Notes: a model not told the origin generated them from the sequence alone. Shown: positions 26,906-36,296, counted from the stretch's first letter. The stretch is 64,000 nucleotides of DNA from Hoeflea sp. 108 (GCF_000372965.1 NZ_KB890024.1:806001-870000), one strand, 5' to 3'. Program-made: numbers and translations.

Positions 26906-28564
26906 GTGATCGACCAACCCTTCAAGGCGGCACTGGCCGCGCTTCGCAACCACCATCAGGACGCGCAGATGAACATGCGCGCGGCGTTTGCCTCCGATCC
27001 CAGGCGCTTCAAGAGCTTTTCGGTCACTGACGGCGACCTTCTGTTCGACTGGTCGAAATGCGCTGTCGATGCCGAGGCCATGTCGCTGCTGGAAAAACTG
27101 GCGCTTGTCGTCGACCTGCCCGGACGGCGCGCGGCGATGTTCCGCGGCGACCGCATCAACGTAACAGAGGACCGCGCGGTGCTGCACACCGCATTGCGCA
27201 ATCCCAAGGGTGAGCCGGTCATACTCGACGGCCACGACGTGACCATTGACGTTCATGCCGTGCTCGACGCGATGTCGGCCTTTGCCGATGCCGTCCGCTC
27301 GGGCAAGGCCGCTGGCGCCACCGGCAAGAAGATCACCGACGTCGTCAACATCGGCATCGGCGGCTCCGATCTCGGCCCGGCCATGGCAACGCTGGCGCTG
27401 TCGCCCTACCATGACGGACCGCGTTCGCATTACGTCTCCAATGTCGACGGCGCCCACATCCACGACACGCTGAAGGGGCTGAATGCCGAGACGACGCTGT
27501 TCATCATCGCGTCGAAGACCTTCACCACCGTCGAGACCATGACCAATGCCGAGACGGCGCGACGCTGGGTGCAGGCAGCACTGGGCGCCAACGCCGTGGG
27601 CCAGCATTTCGCCGCCGTGTCGACCGCACTCGACAAGGTGGCTGCCTTTGGCATCGAAAAGGACCGCGTCTTCGGCTTTTGGGACTGGGTCGGCGGCCGC
27701 TATTCCCTTTGGTCGGCGATCGGCCTGCCGATCATGATCGCGGTCGGCCCGAAGAATTTCGGCGAATTCCTCGCCGGCGCGCACGCCATGGACAAGCACT
27801 TCGTCGAGGCCCCGCTGCTCAAGAACATCCCGGTGCTGATGGGCCTCGTCGGCTTCTGGAACCGGGTGGTCTGCAATCATCCGGCACGCGCGGTCATCCC
27901 CTATGACCAGCGCCTGTCGCGGCTGCCGGCCTATTTGCAGCAGCTCGACATGGAATCGAACGGCAAGAGCGTGACGCTGGCCGGCGGCGGCGTGGTGACG
28001 CCGACCGGCCCGCTGGTCTGGGGCGAACCGGGCACCAACGGCCAGCACGCCTTCTTCCAGCTTTTGCACCAGGGCACCGATTTCATCCCGGTCGAGTTCC
28101 TGGCGGCGGCCGAAGGCCATGAGCCGGACCTCCAGGAGCATCACGACCTCTTGCTCGCCAACTGCCTGGCGCAATCGGAAGCGCTGATGAAGGGGCGCAC
28201 GCTCGAAGAGGCGCGGCGGCAGATGCTGACCAAGGGCATGAAGCCCGAAGAGGTCGACAAGATCGCGCCGCATCGCGTCTTCTCGGGCAACCGTCCGTCG
28301 GTGACCATTCTCTACCGCAAGCTCGACCCGTTCACGCTTGGCCGGCTGATTGCGCTCTACGAGCACCGCGTCTTCGTCGAGGCGCAGCTGTTTGGGATCA
28401 ACGCCTTCGACCAATGGGGCGTAGAACTGGGCAAGGAACTGGCCACCGGACTGCTGCCTGTCGTCCAGGGGCGGGAAAATGCCGCGCGAAGCGACGCCTC
28501 GACAGCCGGCTTGGTGGAGCATATTCACCGGCTAAGGGCATCGAGCGGCCAGTCGGACGCTTGA
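26906..28564 (+). CDS. pgi: Glucose-6-phosphate isomerase
   Basis: Pgi interconverts glucose 6-phosphate and fructose 6-phosphate in the cytoplasm. The start is placed at GTG 26906, after GGAGGTCCCAG; an ATG 12 codons earlier has no ribosome binding site. The 552-residue length fits bacterial Pgi. The signatures DVVNIGIGGSDLGPAMA, IASKTFTTVETMTNA, the second PGI signature GKRV-equivalent around FDQWGVELGKELA, and the catalytic segment GEPGTNGQHAFFQLLHQGT are all present. It is followed by a strong stem-loop at 28591-28630. Confidence 0.96.
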   Translation: MIDQPFKAALAALRNHHQDAQMNMRAAFASDPRRFKSFSVTDGDLLFDWSKCAVDAEAMSLLEKLALVVDLPGRRAAMFRGDRINVTEDRAVLHTALRNPKGEPVILDGHDVTIDVHAVLDAMSAFADAVRSGKAAGATGKKITDVVNIGIGGSDLGPAMATLALSPYHDGPRSHYVSNVDGAHIHDTLKGLNAETTLFIIASKTFTTVETMTNAETARRWVQAALGANAVGQHFAAVSTALDKVAAFGIEKDRVFGFWDWVGGRYSLWSAIGLPIMIAVGPKNFGEFLAGAHAMDKHFVEAPLLKNIPVLMGLVGFWNRVVCNHPARAVIPYDQRLSRLPAYLQQLDMESNGKSVTLAGGGVVTPTGPLVWGEPGTNGQHAFFQLLHQGTDFIPVEFLAAAEGHEPDLQEHHDLLLANCLAQSEALMKGRTLEEARRQMLTKGMKPEEVDKIAPHRVFSGNRPSVTILYRKLDPFTLGRLIALYEHRVFVEAQLFGINAFDQWGVELGKELATGLLPVVQGRENAARSDASTAGLVEHIHRLRASSGQSDA

Positions 28565-28590
28565 AGAACGCTCCAGGTTTCTAGACCCAC

Positions 28591-28630
28591 GCGCCGCCCC
28601 GAAAATCGAAACGGATTTTCGGGGCGGCGC
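28591..28630. repeat. Perfect 17-bp CCCCGAAAATC palindrome after pgi
   Basis: The arms GCGCCGCCCCGAAAATC (28591-28607) and GATTTTCGGGGCGGCGC (28614-28630) are perfectly complementary around a 6-base loop. It may end the pgi transcript or stabilise it, although no T run follows. The core CCCCGAAAA matches other palindromes in the window, so it is probably a dispersed repeat. Confidence 0.75.
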
Positions 28631-28694
28631 AGAATTTCAGATCCGCATCGTGTGTTCCGAAGATCCGGGGCGCGATGCGCAGGGAGTAAATGAT

Positions 28695-29402
28695 TTGCGG
28701 GGCATCAAGGGCATCCTCTTCGACAAGGACGGCACGCTCGTCGACTTCCAGGCGACGTGGTTCGCCATCGGCGACCACATGGCGATGAAGGCTGCGGGCG
28801 GCGACCGCAAGCGCGCCGATGCGCTGATGACGGCAGCCGGCTACGACTTCGATGCCCATTGCTTCAAGGCCGACTCGGTGTTTGCCGCGGGCACCAATGC
28901 CGACATCGTCGAGCTCTGGTATCCCGAGGTCGATGATGCCGAGCGGGCGGCGATGGTCAAGCATTTCGACCAGGTGACGGCAGAGGAAGGCGCGGCCAAG
29001 GCCGTGGCGCTGCCGGGCAGCAAGGACGCGCTGGCAAGCCTGCACAGCGCCGGCTTCAAGCTTGGCGTCGCCACCAACGATTCGACCGGTGGAGCCGAGA
29101 AGACGCTGCTGTCGCTGGGCGTCGCCCAGATGTTCGACGCTGCCTATGGTTATGACGCGGTCGCCAACCCCAAGCCGGCACCGGATGCGATCCACGCCTT
29201 TTCCGACCTCACCGGCTTGAAGCCGTCGGAGATCGCCATGGTCGGCGACAATCGCCACGACCTCGAAATGGCGAGGGCCGGCGGTGCGCTGGCGATCGCC
29301 GTGCTGTCGGGCACCGGCACGCGGGAATCGCTGACGCCGATGGCCGATGTGGTGCTCGATTCAATCGCTGACCTGCCGGCCTTCCTCGCCCGCGAGGCCT
29401 GA
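28695..29402 (+). CDS. HAD-superfamily phosphatase (phosphoglycolate phosphatase-like)
   Basis: The TTG at 28695 is the likely start, since GGGAG precedes it by 7 bases and the protein then begins just before ILFDKDGTLVDF. Upstream in-frame codons run through the palindrome. The DxDxT nucleophile motif, the VATNDSTGGAEKTLLSLG region and the MVGDNRHDLEMARAGG motif define a HAD phosphatase of the GPH/Gph-like class. Likely substrates are small phosphate esters such as 2-phosphoglycolate; this is not proven. About 235 residues. Confidence 0.85.
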   Translation: MRGIKGILFDKDGTLVDFQATWFAIGDHMAMKAAGGDRKRADALMTAAGYDFDAHCFKADSVFAAGTNADIVELWYPEVDDAERAAMVKHFDQVTAEEGAAKAVALPGSKDALASLHSAGFKLGVATNDSTGGAEKTLLSLGVAQMFDAAYGYDAVANPKPAPDAIHAFSDLTGLKPSEIAMVGDNRHDLEMARAGGALAIAVLSGTGTRESLTPMADVVLDSIADLPAFLAREA

Positions 29403-29444
29403 GGGGCCTGCCGCGTTCATCGACCTGCTCCCAGGGACACTCCA

Positions 29445-29909
29445 ATGGCTGATGAGCTGACCATCCGTCGGGCGACCCGCGAAGACCTGCCCGAACTGGT
29501 GCAACTCTATCGCCATCTTGTGCCCGACGATATGCCGGTCGGTACCGAGCAGGCGGAGGACATCTGGGAACGCTTCTCGCATTACGGGCCGAGCGGCATC
29601 TTCCTCGGGTTGGTCGATGGCGAGCAGGTGGCAACCTGCACGCTGGTGGTGGTACCCAACTTCGTCCGCAGCGGCGCCAACTACGCGCTGATCGAGAATG
29701 TGGTGACGCATGCCGACTTCCGTGGCCGGGGCCACGGCAAGGCCGTGCTGCTTGCGGCCGTGGACGCCGCATGGTCGCTCGGCTGCTACAAGGTGATGCT
29801 GCTCACCGGCTCGAAGGAACCGGCGACGCTGGGGTTCTATCGCAACGCCGGGTTCCAGACGACGAAGACGGGGTTTGAGATGCGAAGGCTTCCAGCGCGA
29901 GAAGCGTGA
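29445..29909 (+). CDS. GNAT-family N-acetyltransferase
   Basis: The 154-residue protein begins LTIRRATREDLPELVQLYRHL and contains the acetyl-CoA-binding motif VVTHADFRGRGHGKAVLLAAVDAA, followed by the C-terminal strand GFYRNAGF. It transfers an acetyl group from acetyl-CoA to an amine, but no substrate is indicated. It lies 42 bases after the HAD phosphatase gene on the same strand and may be co-transcribed with it. Confidence 0.9.
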   Translation: MADELTIRRATREDLPELVQLYRHLVPDDMPVGTEQAEDIWERFSHYGPSGIFLGLVDGEQVATCTLVVVPNFVRSGANYALIENVVTHADFRGRGHGKAVLLAAVDAAWSLGCYKVMLLTGSKEPATLGFYRNAGFQTTKTGFEMRRLPAREA

Positions 29910-30110
29910 AGCGGTTTGTTCGAAGCGCGATCGCTCAGTGTGCTTGCGCCTTCGGATCGACTTGATCCTTGACCCGCAGGTGATCTTTCGGCAGCCGCGA
30001 ACGGGCAATACGTCATCTGTCGTATTTCTGCTTCGAGTGGAGCAGTCTCCGGGTGCCAGCGCGCTCGGTTGACCGCTCGGCGATGAAGAATGTCCGTGTT
30101 GAAGTGACGA

Positions 30111-30410
30111 CTATCCCAGCAGGTACCTCGCCGCACCGGTCGAGGCGATGCCCAGCAGCACTGTCGGCAGCATCGACAGGCGGGTTGCGCAAAGCACCGT
30201 AACTGCGAGGCCGAGGAGGTCGGCGGGGCGGTCGGCGACGAAGGCGGGGGCGATGACAGAGATGAGGACGCAGCCGGGTGCGGCCTCCATGACAGCGGTG
30301 GCGCGGGCGCTGAGGGTGCGGTTGCGCAGGAGCACGTAGCCGCCGACACGGGTGAAATAGGTGACGGCGGCCATCAGCAGGATGGTCACGAGGTTCAGAA
30401 GATCGATCAT
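30111..30410 (-). CDS. azlD: AzlD-family small subunit of branched-chain amino acid exporter
   Basis: The 99-residue protein has three to four hydrophobic segments and the AzlD pattern: YFTRVGGYVLLRN, then an AAPGCVLISVIAPAF segment and a terminal ATRLSMLPTVLLGIA. With AzlC it forms a two-part inner-membrane exporter of branched-chain or related amino acids. Its ATG overlaps the end of azlC by four bases, so the pair is coupled. The start is supported by CAGGTGACGC with modest spacing. Confidence 0.88.
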   Translation of the reverse strand: MIDLLNLVTILLMAAVTYFTRVGGYVLLRNRTLSARATAVMEAAPGCVLISVIAPAFVADRPADLLGLAVTVLCATRLSMLPTVLLGIASTGAARYLLG

Positions 30411-31153
30411 GCGTCACCTGCGAGGTAGTAGGCGGCGGCCAGGCCGGAGGCGGCGCCGGCGGCGATGAACCAGGCGCCGGGCAGCACGAGGTGGGTGACG
30501 GCTGCGACCACGAGGCTGACCAGCCAGGGGCGAGCCGCAGCCGCCGTCGTCCACATGCCGCGCATCAGCACGAGGAACACGGCGGGAAACGCCATGTCGA
30601 AGCCGAGCGCGTCGATGTCGCCCATGACAGGGCCGAGCAAGGCGCCTGCGGTGGTGAAGGCAACCCAGGCGACATAGACCGCGAGCGACGCGCCCATGTA
30701 GTAGGGCAGGCTGAAGGCAGGCAGCGACGTGCCGGTGGCGGCGCGTTCCTTGCTGTCTGCGAGCGACATTGCCCAGCTTTCGTCGCACATGAAAAACAGC
30801 GAGGCGAAGGCCTTGCGTTTCGAAAGGTGCCGTAGATAGGGCGCGAGCGCCGCCCCCATCAGCAGGTGGCGACTGTTGACCAGGAGCGTGACGGCGACGA
30901 TCAGCAGGATGTGGGGCGGCGAACTCCAAAGCTGGATGGCCGCGAACTCCGAGCCGCCGGCGAAGTTTAGCCCGGTCATCAATGGCACTTCGAGGCCGCT
31001 CAGGCTCTTGCGCGCCGCCTGCGCGCCGAGAACCAGGCCGTAGGGCACGATGCCGAGCAACACGGGCATGCAGGCGGCGATGCCGCGCCGGAACTCCGAT
31101 CCGGTGGTGGCGCCGGCATTTGCCGCCAGCGCGGGGGCTTGGATGATGGTCAT
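30407..31153 (-). CDS. azlC: AzlC-family large subunit of branched-chain amino acid exporter
   Basis: The start is set at ATG 31153 (MTIIQAPALAANAG). It is not preceded by a clear ribosome binding site, but the longer open frame adds only low-complexity basic residues from the promoter region. The 248-residue protein has the AzlC motifs FRRGIAACMPVLLGIVPYGLVLG, GSEFAAIQLW and NSRHLLMGAALAPYL, with about six membrane spans. It forms an exporter with AzlD. The divergent Lrp-type gene 176 bases away is the likely regulator. Confidence 0.88.
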   Translation of the reverse strand: MTIIQAPALAANAGATTGSEFRRGIAACMPVLLGIVPYGLVLGAQAARKSLSGLEVPLMTGLNFAGGSEFAAIQLWSSPPHILLIVAVTLLVNSRHLLMGAALAPYLRHLSKRKAFASLFFMCDESWAMSLADSKERAATGTSLPAFSLPYYMGASLAVYVAWVAFTTAGALLGPVMGDIDALGFDMAFPAVFLVLMRGMWTTAAAARPWLVSLVVAAVTHLVLPGAWFIAAGAASGLAAAYYLAGDA

Positions 31154-31329
31154 GCGACAGCGTCGGCGCGCCGGCGGCGCGCGCGTCCTTCGGTTCGTTG
31201 AGGGCGGTTCGTTGCGGGATCGATGGCTGAATGAGTATGCTGATTTCGTCGCAATCGGGTTGCGAATATGGCAGCGAAATGAGAAAAATTGGCAGAATGG
31301 ACCAAGATGTACTTTCGGGATGAAATCTG

Positions 31330-31794
31330 ATGCCAATCCAGCTCGATGATATCGACCGACGCATCCTGCGTGCCCTGCAGCGCAACGGGCGGCTGCCCAA
31401 CAATGAACTGGCGCGCGAGGTCGGGCTGTCGCCGTCGCCCTGCCTGCGGCGGGTCAAGCTGCTGGAGGATGCAGGGGTGATCGACCGCTATGTTGCACTG
31501 GTCAATCCGAGCAAGATCGGCAAGGGGCAGACCTTCTTCACCCGCATCTGGCTGCAGGCGCAGGATGAGGACACGATCGAGCACTTCGCCCGCGAGATTT
31601 CGCGCTTTCCCCAGGTGCTGGAATGTTACCTGATGCTGGGCGACTGCGACGCCATGGTGCGCATCGTTGCCGCCGACATCGACGAATATCGCCGCTTCCA
31701 GTCGGAACATCTGAGCCGCATCAAGGGCGTGCAGAACGTCAAGACCGACGTGCCGAGCCAGATCATCAAGCGGACGTCGGAACTGCCGCTATGA
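31330..31794 (+). CDS. Lrp/AsnC-family transcriptional regulator
   Basis: The 154-residue protein has an N-terminal helix-turn-helix (DDIDRRILRALQRNGRLPNNELAREVGLSPSPCLRRVKLLEDAGVI) and a C-terminal RAM ligand-binding domain with LMLGDCDAMVRIVAADIDEYRRF. It is divergent from azlCD, which is a common arrangement for Lrp-type control of amino-acid export. It would sense an amino acid such as leucine or methionine and activate azlCD, but that is inference. Confidence 0.92.
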   Translation: MPIQLDDIDRRILRALQRNGRLPNNELAREVGLSPSPCLRRVKLLEDAGVIDRYVALVNPSKIGKGQTFFTRIWLQAQDEDTIEHFAREISRFPQVLECYLMLGDCDAMVRIVAADIDEYRRFQSEHLSRIKGVQNVKTDVPSQIIKRTSELPL

Positions 31795-31846
31795 GATTCA
31801 GGTGAGGCCGGTCTGACTTGGAATCTCGGCGGTGTGCCAGGCAAAG

Positions 31847-31874
31847 AAAAAGCCCGCCTGATGGCGGGCTCTTG
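31847..31874 (-). terminator. Intrinsic terminator of the acyl-CoA ligase gene
   Basis: The arms AGCCCGCC and GGCGGGCT (31851-31858 and 31863-31870) with a TGAT loop are followed on the minus strand by a TTTTTC run. It lies 22 bases after the ligase stop codon and also between that gene and the convergent Lrp gene. Confidence 0.8.
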
Positions 31875-31895
31875 ATGATGACGGTCGAAACCCGA

Positions 31896-34217
31896 CTATC
31901 CCCTCAGTTCGCGCCTGAGAATCTTGCCGACATTGGTCTTCGGCAGTTCGGTGCGGAACTCGATGTATTTCGGGCGCTTGTAGCCGGTGAGGTTTTCGCG
32001 GCAGTAGGCGAGCAGGGTCTCGGCCGACAGGTCGGGATCCTTGCGCACGACGAACAGCTTGGGCACTTCGCCCGAATGCTCGTCCGGCACGCCGATGGCT
32101 GCGACCTCGAGCACGCCGGGGTGCTGGGCGACGACGTCCTCAAGTTCGTTCGGATAGACGTTGAAGCCCGAGACCAGGATCATGTCCTTCTTGCGGTCGA
32201 CGATCTTGGTGTAGCCGGTCTCGTCCATGAAGCCCATGTCGCCCGACTTGAAGTAGCCGTCGGAGGTCATGACCTTGGCGGTTTCGTCCGCGCGGTTCCA
32301 GTAGCCTGCCATGACCTGCGGGCCCTTGATGCAGATCTCGCCGACCTCGCCGAGCGCAACATCCCTGCCGTCCTCGTCGCGGATGGCGATGTCGGTGGAG
32401 GGCAGGGGCAGGCCGATGGTGCCGGTGAAGTCGGGCGACGAGCACTTGTTGGCGGTCGCCACAGGCGAGGTTTCCGACAGGCCGTAGCCCTCAGTGATGT
32501 GGTTGCCGGTGAGCTTCTTCCAGCGCTCGGCCACGGCCCGCTGCACGGCCATGCCGCCGCCGAGCGACAGGATCAGGCCCGAGAAGTCGAGCTTGCGGAA
32601 GTCCTCGTTGTTGCACAGCGCGTTGAACAGCGTGTTGAGGCCCGGGAAGATGTTGAAGTTGAACTTCTTCAGCTCCTTGACGAAGCCGGGGATGTCGCGC
32701 GGGTTGGGGATGAGCACGTTGAGCGCCCCTTGCTGCATGCCCATCAGCGCGTTCACCGTGAGTGCGAAGATATGGTAGAGCGGCAGCGCGCAGATGAAGG
32801 TCAGATGCGGCGGCTTGGGCCGAACCGTGTAGGCATCTTCCACCCACAGCGCCAGCTGGGCGACGTTGGCGAGCACGTTGGAGTGGATCAGCATCGCGCC
32901 CTTGGAGACGCCTGTCGTGCCGCCGGTATATTGCAGGAAGGCGATGTCGGTGGCGGCGACCTCGACGGGCTTCAGCTGCCTGGCCTGGCCTTCGTGCAGG
33001 GCGGCCATGAACTTGACGTGGCCCGGCAGCGACCAGGCCGGCACCAGCTTCTTGACCTTGCGCACCACCAGGTTGACCAGGATGCCCTTGACGCCGAGCA
33101 TCTCGCCCATCGAGGCGACGACGACATGCTTGACATTGGTCTTGGCGACGACCGCCTGCAGCGTGGTGGCGAAGTTCTCGAGGATAACGATTGCCTCGGC
33201 GCCCGAATCCTTGAGCTGGTGCTCGAGTTCGCGCGGCGTATAGAGCGGGTTGACGTTGACCACCGTGTAGCCGGCGCGCAGCACCGCCATCATCGCGACG
33301 GGATATTGCAGCACGTTGGGCATCATGATCGCGACGCGCGCGCCCTTGGCGAGGCCCTTCGACTGGAGCCAGGCGGCAAAGGCGGTCGACATGCGGTCGA
33401 GCTCGCCATAGGTCAGTGACTTGCCCATGCACGAGAACGCCGGCCGGCCGGCATATTGGTGGCAGGCAGCGGCGAGCAGGTCGCCGATCGACTGATGGGC
33501 CAGCGGCGCGATCTCGCTCGCCATGTTGGCGGGGTAGCTCTTGAGCCAAGGCTTTGGGTCGGCCTTGGCGGCCGGCTTGGCCAATGTGGCTGCGGTGGGT
33601 TTGGCTGCCGAGCCGTTCATCTTGGCCGGTGTGATTGCGGCCAGCGCGGCGGGGGCGGCTTTCGCCGGGGATGCAGCCTTTTTGGCAGCCGGCTTCTTCG
33701 CTGCAGGTTTGGCCTCGGCCTTTGCCGGAGCGGCGACCTTTGCGGGCGCGGCCGGCTTCAGTTCTTTCGCCGCAGGAGCCTTTGTTGCTGATGCCGCGAC
33801 CTTGGCCGCTTTGGTGGCGGATTTCGCTGCAGGAGCAACAGTGTTCTTTGCCGGACTCTTTGCTGCTGCGGGCTTGGCGGCGGCAGGAGCAGCAGTGCTC
33901 TTCGCTGGTGCAGGCTTCGGGGCAGTCTTTGCAGCAGGCTTTGCTTCAGCGGCTTTGGCAGGCGCAGCCTTTGCCGGCTTGGCCGCGGTGACCTTGGCTT
34001 CAGTCTTTGGAGCAGGCGCCTTGGGCGCTGCGGCCTTCGCTCCCGTAGCCTTCGCGGCGGCTTTGGCCGGGGCCTTTTCGGCGACAGGCTTTGCAGCCGG
34101 CTTGGCGACGGCCTTCGGAGCGGCCTTGGTCTCCGTTTTGGCTGTTTCGGCCGGCTTGGCCGCCGCTTTCGTAGCGGTGGTCTTTGGGGTGCTCGCCTTG
34201 CCCGACGATTTTGCCAA
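31896..34217 (-). CDS. fadD: Long-chain acyl-CoA ligase with histone-H1-like N-terminal extension
   Basis: The core (residues about 223-773) is a FadD-type ATP-dependent acyl-CoA synthetase: AMP-binding P-loop QYTGGTTGVSKGA (429-441), GYGLSETSP, the FATxxxxG-type hinge KSGDMGFMDETGYTKIVDRKKDMILVSG and catalytic K in the C-terminal PKTNVGKILRREL. It activates fatty acids for beta-oxidation or lipid synthesis. Unusually, residues 1-222 are almost entirely Lys/Ala/Pro with Thr, Ser and Glu, in AKPA and PAK units, resembling histone H1 or phasin-tail sequences. The TTG start at 34217 has AGGGAGGCGCAA upstream, so translation of the tail is well supported. An ATG at residue 200 has no such site. 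The protein is predicted to be cytoplasmic. Confidence 0.88.
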   Translation of the reverse strand: MAKSSGKASTPKTTATKAAAKPAETAKTETKAAPKAVAKPAAKPVAEKAPAKAAAKATGAKAAAPKAPAPKTEAKVTAAKPAKAAPAKAAEAKPAAKTAPKPAPAKSTAAPAAAKPAAAKSPAKNTVAPAAKSATKAAKVAASATKAPAAKELKPAAPAKVAAPAKAEAKPAAKKPAAKKAASPAKAAPAALAAITPAKMNGSAAKPTAATLAKPAAKADPKPWLKSYPANMASEIAPLAHQSIGDLLAAACHQYAGRPAFSCMGKSLTYGELDRMSTAFAAWLQSKGLAKGARVAIMMPNVLQYPVAMMAVLRAGYTVVNVNPLYTPRELEHQLKDSGAEAIVILENFATTLQAVVAKTNVKHVVVASMGEMLGVKGILVNLVVRKVKKLVPAWSLPGHVKFMAALHEGQARQLKPVEVAATDIAFLQYTGGTTGVSKGAMLIHSNVLANVAQLALWVEDAYTVRPKPPHLTFICALPLYHIFALTVNALMGMQQGALNVLIPNPRDIPGFVKELKKFNFNIFPGLNTLFNALCNNEDFRKLDFSGLILSLGGGMAVQRAVAERWKKLTGNHITEGYGLSETSPVATANKCSSPDFTGTIGLPLPSTDIAIRDEDGRDVALGEVGEICIKGPQVMAGYWNRADETAKVMTSDGYFKSGDMGFMDETGYTKIVDRKKDMILVSGFNVYPNELEDVVAQHPGVLEVAAIGVPDEHSGEVPKLFVVRKDPDLSAETLLAYCRENLTGYKRPKYIEFRTELPKTNVGKILRRELRG

Positions 34218-34672
34218 TTGCGCCTCCCTGGCTGTTCTTGTGTTTCCGGCCTGATGGTCGCCGGTTTTTCGGAGCCCCCTTTTGGTCGCAGCGCTTCAAG
34301 AACAGTGCCGCGTTGGGGCATGTTGTAGATTGTTTGTATTGCCAGCTGACGTTAACGGCAAGTATCACCCAGCGTCAGCTTTCCCGATGAAATCTAGAAT
34401 GTTGAAAACGGCCCCGTCGACCGCCGTTGGTTGTGAATTGTCGCGGTCGGATTTGATTAAGCATGCTCTTGTGAAAGCGCGGCCGAAGTCGAACGCGGGC
34501 AAAGCACAATCAATGCTGCAATATACGACTATGGCGAAGCCGGTTGTGGGTAAATTATTCTGCTTACCAAACGGCAGGTAGGTGGGGAGTTCCAAAGCTG
34601 AATGAACGGTGCTTATATGCGCGCCTGCGAGCCTGTCAGGTAGGGGCTTGGGAAATCATTAGGGAGTGTTCA
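34218..34672. other. Divergent promoter region of fadD and dppA
   Basis: This 455-base gap is less GC-rich than the flanks and must contain the promoters for both divergent genes. It includes an AGCTGACG/CGTCAGCT stem-loop (34344-34380, 21-base loop). Several TTG...TATAAT-like pairs could serve as promoters, but none is certain. No convincing short gene was seen. The leader just upstream of dppA has GCTTATATGCGCG and AGGGAG. Confidence 0.55.
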
Positions 34673-36268
34673 ATGATTAAAAAAACGACCTTTGCGGCCG
34701 CGTTGCTGGCTGCAACCGTCCTGAGCGGTGCGGCGAGCGCTAAGACGTTCGTTTACTGCTCGGAAGGTTCGCCGGAGGGCTTCGATCCGGGTCTGTACAC
34801 CGCCGGTACGACGTTCGACGCGTCTGCGCACACCGTCTACAACCGCCTGCTCGAGTTCAAGAAGGGCACCACCGAGACCGAGCCGGGCCTGGCCGAAAGC
34901 TGGACGATTTCCGACGATGGCCTGGAGTACACCTTCAAGCTGCGTCCGGGCGTCAAGTTCCAGACCACCGAGTTCTTCACGCCTTCGCGTGAGCTGAACG
35001 CCGACGACGTCGTCTTCTCCTATGAGCGCCAGCTCAAGGCCGACAATCCCTGGAACAAGTACGTGACCGGCGCTTCGTGGGAATACGCAGCCGGCATGGG
35101 CTTCCCGGAAGTCATCAAGTCGGTCGAGAAGGTCGACGACATGACCGTCAAGTTCGTGCTGACCCGCAAGGAAGCACCGTTCCTGGCCAACATCGCCATG
35201 CCGTTCGCTTCGATCATGTCGAAGGAATATGCCGACAAGCTGCAGGCCGATGGCAAGATGAACCAGCTGAACCAGATGCCGCTCGGCACCGGTCCGTTCA
35301 GCTTCGTCGCCTACCAGCAGGACGCCATCATCCGCTACAAGGCCAACCCGGATTACTGGGGCGGCAAGCAGAAGATCGACGACCTCGTCTTCGCGATCAC
35401 CCCTGACGCATCGGTTCGTTTCCAGAAGCTGAAGGCCGGCGAATGCCACCTGATGCCGTTCCCGAACGCTGCCGACGTCGCTGCGATGAAGGCTGACTCG
35501 AACCTGAAGGTGATGGAGCAGGAAGGCCTGAACGTCTCGTACCTGGCCTACAACACCACCCAGGCTCCGTTCGACAAGGTTGAGGTCCGCAAGGCTCTGA
35601 ACCAGGCCATCAACAAGCAGGCCATCGTCGACGCCGTGTTCCAGGGTGCAGCTACCCCTGCAACCAACCCGATCCCGCCGACCATGTGGTCGTACAACAA
35701 GGCCGTCGAAGACGACAAGTACGATCCGGAAGCAGCGAAGAAGGGTCTTGAAGCCGCTGGCGTCAAGGATCTCAAGATGAAGGTATGGGCGATGCCGGTT
35801 TCGCGTCCCTACATGCTCAACGCCCGCCGCGCTGCCGAGTTGATCCAGTCCGATTTCGCCAAGGTTGGCGTCACGGTCGAGATCGTCTCCTACGAGTGGG
35901 CCGAGTACCTCGACAAGTCGAAGGCCAAGGATCGTGACGGCGCCGTCATCCTCGGCTGGACCGGCGACAATGGTGATCCGGACAACTTCCTCGACACCCT
36001 GCTCGGCTGCACGGCCGTTGGCGGCAACAACCGCGCTCAGTGGTGCGACAAGGACTTCGACGCTCTGGTGAAGAAGGCCAAGGACACCACCGACGTAGCT
36101 GAGCGCACCAAGCTCTACGAAGAGGCCCAGGTCGTGTTCAAGAAGCAGGCCCCTTGGGCGACCCTCGACCACTCGCTGTCGGTTGTGCCGATGCGCAAGG
36201 GCGTTGAAGGCTTCGTTCAGAGCCCGCTCGGCGACTTCGCCTTCGACGGTGTTGACATCACGGAGTAA
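34673..36268 (+). CDS. dppA: Periplasmic peptide-binding protein, DppA-like
   Basis: The start at ATG 34673 follows AGGGAGTGTTCA. A Sec signal peptide (MIKKTTFAAALLAATVLSGA, cleaved after ASA at 23) precedes the solute-binding domain (SBP_bac_5), giving 531 residues. Features of the dipeptide class are FVYCSEGSPEGFDPGLYTAG, LPLGTGPFSF-like and YKANPDYWGGKQKIDDLVF. This sits with dppBCDF in one operon, and the ligand could be dipeptides, delta-aminolevulinate or haem as in E. coli Dpp. Codon choice leans toward high expression. A stem-loop follows before dppB. Confidence 0.92.
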   Translation: MIKKTTFAAALLAATVLSGAASAKTFVYCSEGSPEGFDPGLYTAGTTFDASAHTVYNRLLEFKKGTTETEPGLAESWTISDDGLEYTFKLRPGVKFQTTEFFTPSRELNADDVVFSYERQLKADNPWNKYVTGASWEYAAGMGFPEVIKSVEKVDDMTVKFVLTRKEAPFLANIAMPFASIMSKEYADKLQADGKMNQLNQMPLGTGPFSFVAYQQDAIIRYKANPDYWGGKQKIDDLVFAITPDASVRFQKLKAGECHLMPFPNAADVAAMKADSNLKVMEQEGLNVSYLAYNTTQAPFDKVEVRKALNQAINKQAIVDAVFQGAATPATNPIPPTMWSYNKAVEDDKYDPEAAKKGLEAAGVKDLKMKVWAMPVSRPYMLNARRAAELIQSDFAKVGVTVEIVSYEWAEYLDKSKAKDRDGAVILGWTGDNGDPDNFLDTLLGCTAVGGNNRAQWCDKDFDALVKKAKDTTDVAERTKLYEEAQVVFKKQAPWATLDHSLSVVPMRKGVEGFVQSPLGDFAFDGVDITE

Positions 36269-36296
36269 GGTTGCCTAAACAAGGCCAACCTGGGTT

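Noticed and set aside
33541..34254. Plus-strand Ala/Gly/Phe-rich frame opposite the acyl-CoA ligase tail
   Set aside because: It resembles a hydrophobic membrane protein, but is the antisense of the Lys/Ala/Pro tail, and there is no ribosome binding site at its start.
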